From the NCBI GenBank assembly GCA_965363755.1, contig CBDTVL010000237.1:1-5864 (forward strand): 5,864 nt of DNA, written 5' to 3'. Shown here piece after piece: positions 1 to 5,864 of the stretch (positions within the stretch are counted from its first letter, which is position 1; every line of letters starts with the position of its first letter). Below the pieces are notes generated by a model. It searched no databases. It saw nothing but the letters and a program-made list of their open reading frames with translations, and was not told the origin of the DNA. Origin of the DNA: JL08 sp965363755. Its GTDB lineage: Bacteria > Pseudomonadota > Alphaproteobacteria > Rhodobacterales > Rhodobacteraceae. Made by a program: the position numbers and the translations under genes.

Positions 1-1755
1 TTCCTGATTGGCGCCGTCGCCATCGTTTTCAAGCCAGTTGAGCGCGATAAACCCCGCCCCGCGCGATTTGCTGAGGGCACGGCCCTGTTGCGTCATGACG
101 CCGACCAGGCCGCCGGTGTCCGCAATTAATGCCAATGGGCGTTCGACCTGCACCCAAAGAAACAGTGCGGCCAGCGCAGGTGCCAGACCAACCCACCGCG
201 CCCTGCCTTGCCACAAGATGACAAAAAGCAGCCCCAGCGCCATCAAAGGCAAAACCGCAACGCCCGGCCCCGGGACATAACCCTGCGCCCCGTCCAAGCC
301 CGCCACCCAAGTGGCCACGGCCAGAATCCAACGCAGACCAAGCCCCATGGCCCACAGTCCCACAACTTCGAGCCCTACCGGGGCAAGACACACTGCCAAG
401 ACGGCAGCAGGGATTACCAGAACACCCATTAGCGGTACTGACAGCAGATTGGCCATCAGTCCGTAATGCGAGATGGTGTTAAAATGCGCTGCCCCGATCG
501 GTGCAGTCGCCGCCCCCGCCACAGCTGATGATATAATGACGGCTGCTATCGGGCGAAACCATTTCGGGCCCAACCTGATCTGCGCGTCTCGCACCCATCC
601 AAACACCGCGACCAATGCAGCGGTTGCGGCGAAAGACATTTGAAACCCCGGCCCCATCAATGCCTCAGGCCGCAGACAAAGCACAATCACCGCGGCAACA
701 GCCACGGCGCGCAACGAAAACGCCCGCCGCTCCAGCATGACAGCACACAGCGCCACGGCGGCCATCACAAAGGCACGCTCTGTTGACACATTGCCGCCAG
801 AAAGCGCCAGATATCCCGCAGCTGCGGTCAAAGCCAGACCGGCGGCGACTTTCTTGGTTGGCACGCGCAATGCCAGTGCTGGGATCAAAGCAAACCCGAT
901 ACGGAACGCCGCAAAGACAAAACCTGCCAGCAACCCCATATGCAGGCCCGATATCGCGAGAAGATGCGCCAGATTGCTAGCGCGCAGCGCGGTCAGCGCG
1001 TCCTGCGATATACCGCTTCGATCGCCTGTGGTAACGGCGGCAGCAAAGCCTCCGATGTCGCCAGCTAGAATCTCCTGTACCCGCCCGGAAACCGTCAGTC
1101 TCAACGCCAGCACTTTCAATCCCACCAGCCCATGATCCGGTAGAGTCAGGGCCACTATGGGCACGCGGGTATACCCCACCGCCCCCAAACCCTTGAACCA
1201 AGCGTGGCGCTGAAAATCAAAACCTCCCGGTTCGACCGGACCGGACGGCGGCGCAAGATGCCCGGTTGTCATGACCCTGAGCCCCGGCACAGGTAGAACC
1301 CCGCTGGCGTCACCATGCAGCGACACCCGAACCCGGCCCGGGGTGCGCGCGGCAGACACATCGCGCAATGCAACCTGATCCAGCGTCAACCGCACAGCAT
1401 CGGATGCTGAACGGTCAATCCCGACAACGCGACCTTCGATAGGCCCATAATATCGCCATCCGATTACCGGGTCAGCCACGCTATAGGCCCGTGCCCCTGC
1501 GATCGAAAATCCAGCTGCAACCAGGGACATTGCCCACATGAACGGCCCAAGCACAGCTGAACTGCGCAACGCCAACAGTCCAGCCCCCAGCGCAAGGCTA
1601 CCTGAAATCGCATAGGCCCAAACCGCTGGTTCGACTCGCAGCTTGAAATACAAACCGATCCCAACGGCCAAACACACCGGCCCCCATGGAAACAGATGCC
1701 CCCGCTGGCTCAGTATTGCCGATGCAAGCCCGTTGATCACGCCAGATGAGGGCAT
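1..1755 (-). CDS. comEC: ComEC/Rec2-family DNA internalisation channel (partial, C-terminus off the left edge)
   Basis: In natural transformation, ComEC is the inner-membrane channel that moves single-stranded DNA into the cytoplasm. Reading the minus strand from ATG at 1755 gives 585 codons with no stop, still open at base 1. An in-frame TGA at 1770-1768, with no start codon between, makes this ATG the first possible start. Residues about 20-90 hold N-terminal hydrophobic segments. Residues about 100-200 form a soluble beta-rich stretch typical of the DUF4131 region, including GPVEPGGFDFQRHAWF (172-187). The Competence domain follows, with family signatures NLAHLLAISGLHMGLL (261-276), GGNVSTERAFVM (320-331), GFQMSFAATAALV (370-382) and HFNTISHYGLMANLLSVPLMG-like residues at 424-444. 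Many alanine/leucine-rich membrane helices span about 265-535. The soluble tail from about 536 shows no HxHxDH metallo-beta-lactamase motif in the visible part. It is transcribed divergently from everything else here. Family identity is secure; function in transformation is inferred. Confidence 0.93.
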   Translation of the reverse strand, partial: MPSSGVINGLASAILSQRGHLFPWGPVCLAVGIGLYFKLRVEPAVWAYAISGSLALGAGLLALRSSAVLGPFMWAMSLVAAGFSIAGARAYSVADPVIGWRYYGPIEGRVVGIDRSASDAVRLTLDQVALRDVSAARTPGRVRVSLHGDASGVLPVPGLRVMTTGHLAPPSGPVEPGGFDFQRHAWFKGLGAVGYTRVPIVALTLPDHGLVGLKVLALRLTVSGRVQEILAGDIGGFAAAVTTGDRSGISQDALTALRASNLAHLLAISGLHMGLLAGFVFAAFRIGFALIPALALRVPTKKVAAGLALTAAAGYLALSGGNVSTERAFVMAAVALCAVMLERRAFSLRAVAVAAVIVLCLRPEALMGPGFQMSFAATAALVAVFGWVRDAQIRLGPKWFRPIAAVIISSAVAGAATAPIGAAHFNTISHYGLMANLLSVPLMGVLVIPAAVLAVCLAPVGLEVVGLWAMGLGLRWILAVATWVAGLDGAQGYVPGPGVAVLPLMALGLLFVILWQGRARWVGLAPALAALFLWVQVERPLALIADTGGLVGVMTQQGRALSKSRGAGFIALNWLENDGDGANQE

Positions 1756-1756
1756 G

Positions 1757-1765
1757 CTCTCCCCT
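1757..1765 (-). promoter_or_regulatory. Ribosome binding site of comEC
   Basis: On the minus strand the bases AGGGGAGAG lie immediately upstream of the ATG at 1755, a purine-rich Shine-Dalgarno match at slightly short spacing. Together with the in-frame TGA just upstream it fixes the comEC start. Confidence 0.6.
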
Positions 1766-2013
1766 GTTCACAATTATGGATGGACAGCCCCCGCGACACT
1801 AGGCCAAGCGTGGTTACTGAAAAGTTAAGAAGACCTGTACCAGAGGCCGGCGCAGCGATCCGCCAAATTCGGCCCTGGATCGTCTCTGCACAGCTGCATC
1901 ACGCCAGAGCTTTGGCTGGAAGACGTTTGTAGCAATCGAAACTCCGTCAAAACCAACAGATGCAGGTGTCACGTCGCAGTACTGTGAACCTCAGAGCACC
2001 CCACGCCAGAAAT

Positions 2014-2042
2014 TTGCCAGATCACTTCCGAACAGCTATGTT
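2014..2042 (+). promoter_or_regulatory. Candidate sigma-70-type promoter of the 203-residue gene
   Basis: TTGCCA (2014-2019, five of six matches to TTGACA) is separated by 17 bases from TATGTT (2037-2042, four of six matches to TATAAT). Transcription would start near 2049, giving a leader of about 35 bases that includes the ribosome binding site at 2072. This is a match by eye, not tested against a background model. Confidence 0.42.
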
Positions 2043-2071
2043 TCGCCCATCAAACACACTTCATTTCAGAC

Positions 2072-2075
2072 GGAG
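2072..2075 (+). promoter_or_regulatory. Ribosome binding site of the 203-residue gene
   Basis: GGAG lies 8 bases before the ATG at 2084, a normal Shine-Dalgarno position. It supports this ATG as the start and supports the reading frame being translated. Confidence 0.6.
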
Positions 2076-2083
2076 TTCTAAAT

Positions 2084-2695
2084 ATGGCTGACAAAAAAAA
2101 CGACAAAGACCCCTTCGCAACATCCGAAGCCAAGTTCTCCGAAGGCTTGGGAAAATGGAGCGATATGGCGGCGAATACCTTAGTTGCACAAGGCGCGTCG
2201 GATGTGGCGCAAGTGGTTGTCGCGCTGAAAAAGTTTCTGTCCAATCTGGTGAAATCCCTTTTCTCGCGGTTGCGTCAGATACTTGGGCAGATCGATCCAT
2301 TTGCTGCCGCAGGAGCTGTCGGAACGTTTGTTTCGGCGGGAATTGAGGATCTGATGGACGCGCTCAACGATTTGCTTGAGGATATTAACGGTTCAACCGG
2401 TGCTGCCTCTGATGCTGTGGTGGGCGCGGTTCTTGGAATCGTCGAAGCCATCAAAAAGGCCTTTCACCTCATTCTGGACAGCCTGAAACTTCCCGCACTC
2501 ACCGGACCGGTGGAGCTGTTTCTTGACCTCATCGACAATGTGTTGGGCAATATCGCCGAACTGGTGTCGCCCAACGCTGGCAAGACCGCCAAAATGTTGC
2601 GCACAAATATGTACGGCCAGCTTGCCGCGATCCGCAGCGCTGATGCGGCCCGCTCGGGTCGGTTCAAACCTGACGAGCGACGCGAAGAAGACTAA
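2084..2695 (+). CDS. Uncharacterised 203-residue helical protein
   Basis: I do not recognise this family and assign no function. The protein begins with a charged, lysine/aspartate-rich stretch (1-25). It then has long predicted helices: an amphipathic one rich in Lys/Arg (about 41-70), a small-residue hydrophobic stretch after Pro72 (73-86), an acidic amphipathic helix IEDLMDALNDLLEDI (87-101), a hydrophobic helix (about 108-136), and a second acidic helix after Pro142 (143-161). It ends in a charged, Arg/Glu/Asp-rich tail (189-203). It has no cysteine, one tryptophan (Trp25), no signal peptide and no clear long transmembrane segment. Alternating basic and acidic amphipathic helices would fit a membrane-surface, lipid-droplet/granule-surface or self-assembling protein, but that is speculation. 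GGAG at 2072, a promoter-like sequence at 2014-2042 and gene-like codon use support a real gene. It stands alone, with more than 300 bases of non-coding DNA on each side. Confidence 0.8.
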   Translation: MADKKNDKDPFATSEAKFSEGLGKWSDMAANTLVAQGASDVAQVVVALKKFLSNLVKSLFSRLRQILGQIDPFAAAGAVGTFVSAGIEDLMDALNDLLEDINGSTGAASDAVVGAVLGIVEAIKKAFHLILDSLKLPALTGPVELFLDLIDNVLGNIAELVSPNAGKTAKMLRTNMYGQLAAIRSADAARSGRFKPDERREED

Positions 2696-3028
2696 TTTGC
2701 TTGGCATCGCACTTTGAGGTTCGCCTGTTTTTGTTACCGAAGATTCTCAATCGTTTCGGCACCTGATGTGGCGCTCTGAGAGGTCTGGACAAGGGTCTGC
2801 TCTACGGCCCAAATGGCAAGTTGGTCGCCCCATCCCCGCCGTTGCCCAGGGTTTGTTCAAAGAGATCTCGAGTCTGTTTGTTATGCTCTTTCAAAAACGG
2901 TCGGAAAAATGTAGTCAAAACGCTTGATGCGGATTTTGTGAGCATTAGACGTTCGCGCGCCCCCGCCGATCCTTTGAAATAACACCGTAAAACTGACATG
3001 TCTCTTAGCTGAAAGGTCAACCACCGCA
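2696..3028. other. Intergenic region between the 203-residue gene and gltX
   Basis: These 333 bases should carry the end signal of the upstream gene and the gltX promoter, but neither is clear. A bulged hairpin is possible at 2737-2759 (CCGAA-GATT / AATC-GT-TTCGG, 9 paired bases, 3-base loop), without a following T-tract. An 8-bp palindrome GAGATCTC lies at 2862-2869. TTGAAA at 2974-2979 resembles a -35 box, but nothing at 16-18 bases downstream is a good -10. A 75-codon minus-strand frame covers most of the region but has no support. No RNA gene was recognised. Confidence 0.55.
2737..2759 (+). other. Bulged hairpin downstream of the 203-residue gene
   Basis: CCGAAGATT and AATC..TTCGG pair as 5 + 4 base pairs around a CTC loop, with a two-base bulge (GT) on the 3' side, starting 41 bases after the stop codon at 2695. 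There is no T-run after it, so it does not meet the intrinsic-terminator pattern. It could be a 3'-end-protecting structure, or chance. Confidence 0.25.
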
Positions 3029-4432
3029 ATGTCCGACCAAGTAGTTACCCGGTTCGCGCCGTCCCCAACCGGTTATCTGCACATTGGTGGAGGCCGCACT
3101 TTGCTGTTTAACTGGCTTTATGCGCGTGCGCGTGGTGGGAAATTCCTGTTGCGCATTGAGGACACTGACCGGGCGCGCTCCACCCCCGAGGCGACGGCAG
3201 CTATTCTGCAAGGGATGAAATGGCTGGGTCTGGACTATGATGATGAAGTGATCAGCCAGTTCGAAGGCGCTGCACGTCACGCAGAAGTCGCCCATGAGCT
3301 GCTCGCCGCCGGCAAAGCCTACAAGTGTTTTGCCACCCAAGAAGACATCGAAAGCTTCCGCGAAGAAGCCCGCGCTGCAGGTCAGTCGACTTTGTACCGC
3401 AGCCCGTGGCGCGATGCCGATCCATCAACACATCCAGATGCTCCGTTTGTAATCCGGATTAAGGCCCCGCAAGACGGCACTACAGTGATCCGCGACGAGG
3501 TGCAGGGCGATGTCACAATCCGCAACGACCAACTGGATGACATGGTTCTGTTGCGCAGCGATGGAACCCCCGTCTACATGCTGGCCGTTGTTGTGGATGA
3601 TCACGACATGGGCGTGACCCATGTCATCCGGGGTGATGATCACCTCAATAACGCCGCCCGCCAGATGATGATCTATGACGCCATGGGGTGGCGGGTCCCG
3701 GTGTGGGCCCATATTCCGCTGATCCATGGCCCGGATGGCAAGAAACTGAGCAAACGGCATGGCGCATTGGGGGCGCAGGAATATCAGGTAATGGGATACC
3801 CGGCAGCCGGCATGCGCAACTATCTTGCACGGCTAGGCTGGAGTCATGGCAATGACGAGTTCTTTACGGACGCTCAGGCACTTGAATGGTTTGATCTGGG
3901 CGGAATCGGCAAAAGCCCGGCACGTTTTGACACCAAGAAACTCGAACACCTGAGCGGGCAGCATATCGCGGTTTCGGATGATGCTGCGTTGCGGCAAGAA
4001 CTGTGCGACTTTCTGAGTGTTACCGGGCAAGCACAGCTCACCGAGGAGCAGAAAGCCGGGTTGGAACGTGCGATGTATTGTCTCAAGCAGCGCGCGCGCA
4101 CTTTCCCTGAACTTATTGAAAAAGCCCATTTTATCTTGGACTCACGCCCTATCACACCAGATGACAAGGCAGTGAAACACCTCGATTTTGTATCCCGTGG
4201 TATACTGAGAGAATTGACGCCGCACTTGCAAAATGTTAGCTGGTCCCGAGACGAACTGGAGGAGGTCATGACCCGCTTTGCAGAATCAAAGGACATGACA
4301 TTTGGCAAACTGGCGGGACCGCTTCGGGCGGCCCTCGCTGGACGCGCCGCAACACCTTCGGTCTACGATATGATGCTGGTTCTGGGGCGCGATGAAACGC
4401 TGGCCCGACTGAGCGACGCATCGATTTCGTAG
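3029..4432 (+). CDS. gltX: Glutamate--tRNA ligase (GluRS)
   Basis: This cytoplasmic class I synthetase joins glutamate to tRNA-Glu using ATP. The 467 residues match the usual 440-480. Residues 8-21 carry the signature RFAPSPTGYLHIGG, with the HIGH-type motif at 18-21, followed by RIEDTD (42-47), which contacts substrate. DDHDMGVTHVIRGDDHL (190-206) is the conserved late part of the catalytic domain, and KLSKR (239-243) is the KMSKS-type loop. The helical anticodon-binding half runs from about 300 to the end. The zinc site of the E. coli type is not formed: only Cys100 remains of the CxC pair, and the later CxH pair is absent (YRSPWR at 123-128). Many alphaproteobacteria have two GluRS copies and make Gln-tRNA through a misacylated intermediate, so whether this copy is discriminating cannot be told here. 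The start is the only in-frame choice before the motif, with a weak GAAAGG 12 bases upstream. It precedes gltA on the same strand. Confidence 0.97.
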   Translation: MSDQVVTRFAPSPTGYLHIGGGRTLLFNWLYARARGGKFLLRIEDTDRARSTPEATAAILQGMKWLGLDYDDEVISQFEGAARHAEVAHELLAAGKAYKCFATQEDIESFREEARAAGQSTLYRSPWRDADPSTHPDAPFVIRIKAPQDGTTVIRDEVQGDVTIRNDQLDDMVLLRSDGTPVYMLAVVVDDHDMGVTHVIRGDDHLNNAARQMMIYDAMGWRVPVWAHIPLIHGPDGKKLSKRHGALGAQEYQVMGYPAAGMRNYLARLGWSHGNDEFFTDAQALEWFDLGGIGKSPARFDTKKLEHLSGQHIAVSDDAALRQELCDFLSVTGQAQLTEEQKAGLERAMYCLKQRARTFPELIEKAHFILDSRPITPDDKAVKHLDFVSRGILRELTPHLQNVSWSRDELEEVMTRFAESKDMTFGKLAGPLRAALAGRAATPSVYDMMLVLGRDETLARLSDASIS

Positions 4433-4439
4433 GACGGCC

Positions 4440-4465
4440 CGACGCAGATAAAGAGATCTGCGTTG
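4440..4465 (+). other. Perfect inverted repeat between gltX and gltA
   Basis: ACGCAGAT (4442-4449) and ATCTGCGT (4456-4463) are exact reverse complements around the 6-base loop AAAGAG. Two further pairs (G4441-T4464 as G-U, C4440-G4465) extend the stem to 10. It begins 8-10 bases after the gltX stop. No T-tract follows on either strand, so it is not a textbook rho-independent terminator. It may be a 3'-end stabiliser, a rho-assisted end, an attenuating leader structure or a protein-binding operator. Confidence 0.5.
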
Positions 4466-4496
4466 AAAGGACGGTTACATTCACATGGCCCTGCCC

Positions 4497-4526
4497 TTGC
4501 TGCAGGTCCAGTCGCTACGATATGAT
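4497..4526 (+). promoter_or_regulatory. Candidate gltA promoter
   Basis: TTGCTG (4497-4502) and TATGAT (4521-4526, five of six matches to TATAAT) are 18 bases apart. Transcription would start around 4533, giving a leader of about 27 bases before the ATG at 4560. The -35 match is only fair. If right, gltA can be expressed independently of gltX, and the longer reading frame from 4485 would not be translated from this transcript. Confidence 0.38.
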
Positions 4527-4547
4527 CCGCATATCGCCTGGCAGAAA

Positions 4548-4554
4548 AAGGGGA
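4548..4554 (+). promoter_or_regulatory. Ribosome binding site that decides the gltA start
   Basis: AAGGGGA sits 5 bases before the ATG at 4560. The frame is also open upstream to an ATG at 4485, but this strong Shine-Dalgarno sequence and the usual citrate synthase length favour 4560. Confidence 0.65.
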
Positions 4555-4559
4555 CGACC

Positions 4560-5855
4560 ATGAAAGATACGCCGAAATCTGCGACGTTGAACGTCAACGG
4601 AAACATGTATGATTTGCCGGTTTTCTCGCCAACGGTGGGCCCGGACGTTATCGATATTCGCAAGCTCTATGCGCAAGCAGGCGTGTTCACCTACGATCCC
4701 GGCTTCACCTCGACGGCAAGCTGCGACAGCACCATCACTTTTATCGACGGTGACAAAGGCGAATTGTTGCACCGTGGCTACCCGATCGATCAATTGGCCG
4801 GCAAATCCCATTATCTGGAAGTCTGCTATCTGTTGCTTTATGGCGAGCTGCCTTCAGCCACCCAACTCGAAGATTTTGAGTTCCGGGTGACCAACCACAC
4901 CATGCTGCACGAGCAGATGATGTATTTCTTCCGCGGATTTCGCCGTGATGCGCACCCAATGGCGGTTATGACCGGCGTTGTTGGTGCAATGTCTGCATTT
5001 TACCACGACAGCACCGATATCAGCGACGAATGGCAGCGCGAAGTCGCCTCAATCCGCCTGATTGCCAAGATGCCAACAATTGCCGCGATGGCGCTCAAAT
5101 ATACCATCGGTCAGCCGTTTGTATATCCGCGCAATGATCTTGATTATGCTTCCAATTTCCTGCGCATGTGTTTTGCTGTACCTGCTGAAGACTATGAGGT
5201 GAACCCGATCCTGTCGCGAGCGATGGACCGGATATTTACTCTGCATGCCGATCATGAACAGAACGCGTCGACCTCGACCGTGCGTCTGGCATCCTCATCA
5301 GGGGCCAATCCGTTTGCCTGTATCGCAGCTGGTATTGCGTGTCTCTGGGGTCCGGCACATGGTGGTGCCAATCAGGCCTGCCTTGAAATGCTCAAAGAAA
5401 TCGGCACCCCGGATCGCATCCCCGAGTACATTGCCCGGGCCAAGGACAAAAACGATCCGTTCCGCCTGATGGGCTTTGGGCACCGAGTGTACAAGAACGT
5501 TGATCCGCGCGCCCACGTTCTGAAGCAATCTGCCGACGAAGTTCTCGAATTGCTGGGTGTGGAAAACAACCCGATCCTTCAGGTCGCCAAGGAACTGGAA
5601 ACCGCAGCACTGGCCGATCCCTATTTTGCCGAGAAAAAGCTGTTCCCGAACGTGGATTTCTATTCCGGGATCATTCTTGAGGCGATGGGCTTTCCCACGT
5701 CGATGTTCACACCTATATTTGCGGTCTCTCGCACGGTGGGTTGGATTTCCCAGTGGAAAGAGATGATTGCCGATCCGCAAAACAAAATTGGCCGCCCCCG
5801 CCAGCTTTATCTCGGTGAAACCATGCGCGACTATGTGGACATCGAAGACCGCTAA
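4560..5855 (+). CDS. gltA: Citrate synthase (type II, Gram-negative hexameric class)
   Basis: It condenses acetyl-CoA with oxaloacetate to citrate and CoA, the entry step of the TCA cycle, in the cytoplasm. From ATG 4560 the protein is 431 residues, the normal bacterial type II length (about 425-435). The catalytic triad is visible: His267 in GPAHGGAN (264-271), His308 in GFGHRVYK (305-312) and Asp366 in NVDFYSG (364-370). HADHEQNAST (229-238) is the conserved segment before the active site, and Arg317 (DPRAH) and Arg391 (SRTVGW) are at positions used to bind the substrate carboxylates. The N-terminal beta-rich domain (about 1-60), found in the NADH-sensitive Gram-negative enzymes, is present; allosteric behaviour is inferred only. 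A longer frame begins at 4485 and adds 25 residues, judged untranslated because of the strong AAGGGGA before 4560 and an overlapping promoter-like sequence. It lies 127 bases after gltX; nine bases follow its stop before the window ends. Confidence 0.97.
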   Translation: MKDTPKSATLNVNGNMYDLPVFSPTVGPDVIDIRKLYAQAGVFTYDPGFTSTASCDSTITFIDGDKGELLHRGYPIDQLAGKSHYLEVCYLLLYGELPSATQLEDFEFRVTNHTMLHEQMMYFFRGFRRDAHPMAVMTGVVGAMSAFYHDSTDISDEWQREVASIRLIAKMPTIAAMALKYTIGQPFVYPRNDLDYASNFLRMCFAVPAEDYEVNPILSRAMDRIFTLHADHEQNASTSTVRLASSSGANPFACIAAGIACLWGPAHGGANQACLEMLKEIGTPDRIPEYIARAKDKNDPFRLMGFGHRVYKNVDPRAHVLKQSADEVLELLGVENNPILQVAKELETAALADPYFAEKKLFPNVDFYSGIILEAMGFPTSMFTPIFAVSRTVGWISQWKEMIADPQNKIGRPRQLYLGETMRDYVDIEDR

Positions 5856-5864
5856 GGCAAAGGG

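Larger units (their letters stand above)
1756..2083. other. Intergenic region between comEC (minus) and the 203-residue gene (plus)
   Basis: These 328 bases lie between divergent genes and should hold promoters for both. Toward comEC there is only a weak candidate -10, CATAAT on the minus strand (1778-1773), with no convincing -35 at normal spacing. Toward the plus-strand gene there is a better promoter match at 2014-2042. A small imperfect hairpin is possible at 1856-1882 (CGATCC / GGATCG, 6 bp, 15-base loop). I see no convincing coding sequence, tRNA or terminator with a T-tract. Confidence 0.6.

Noticed and set aside
737..1135. 132-codon plus-strand frame opposite comEC
   Set aside because: It is a shadow of comEC: high-GC coding DNA often leaves antisense frames open. 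Its Ala/Pro/Arg-rich product has no domain.
29..1664. comEC being a broken pseudogene, because only short closed frames (29-391, 977-1201, 1464-1664) appear on the minus strand
   Set aside because: Those are in other frames. The true frame from 1755 to 1 has no stop and all expected family motifs; it is simply cut by the window edge.
1756..1790. LexA-type site (GTTC-N7-GTTC) in front of comEC
   Set aside because: One GTTC is present at 1766-1769, but no second half-site lies at the required spacing.
2737..2759. Rho-independent terminator after the 203-residue gene
   Set aside because: A hairpin can form, but it has a bulge and no T-run after it on either strand, so it is listed only as a hairpin.
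2802..3029. 75-codon minus-strand frame filling most of the gap before gltX
   Set aside because: It begins with TTG, abuts the gltX start, shows no ribosome binding site I trust, and its product has no recognisable features. Most likely chance.
5298..5780. 160-codon minus-strand frame opposite gltA
   Set aside because: It lies wholly antisense to the conserved catalytic half of citrate synthase, and no independent coding evidence was seen.

Overview
The window looks like chromosomal DNA from an alphaproteobacterium, most likely of the Rhodobacterales/Roseobacter group. This is judged from the protein style of the glutamyl-tRNA synthetase and citrate synthase, the moderately high GC content, and the neighbourhood comEC / gltX / gltA, which I recall as common in that group. 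The genus cannot be named from the sequence alone.

Layout. Positions 1755 to 1 (minus strand) encode most of a ComEC/Rec2-type DNA-uptake channel. Its start is present and its C-terminus runs off the left edge. Next come a 328-base spacer, an isolated plus-strand gene for an unrecognised 203-residue helical protein (2084-2695), and a 333-base spacer. Two plus-strand housekeeping genes follow: gltX (3029-4432) and gltA (4560-5855). The 127 bases between them hold a perfect 8-bp inverted repeat and a plausible gltA promoter.

How the genes relate. gltX charges tRNA with glutamate, and gltA makes citrate at the entry to the TCA cycle, which supplies the 2-oxoglutarate from which glutamate is made. 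They are neighbours on one strand, but the spacing suggests gltA also has its own promoter. ComEC is divergently transcribed and functionally separate (transformation). The 203-residue protein is the one true unknown: it has its own promoter-like sequence and ribosome binding site, long gaps on both sides, and a possible internal duplication of amphipathic/hydrophobic helices. I see no tRNA, rRNA, CRISPR array, insertion sequence or prophage. The window is mostly ordinary, with one orphan gene worth following up.
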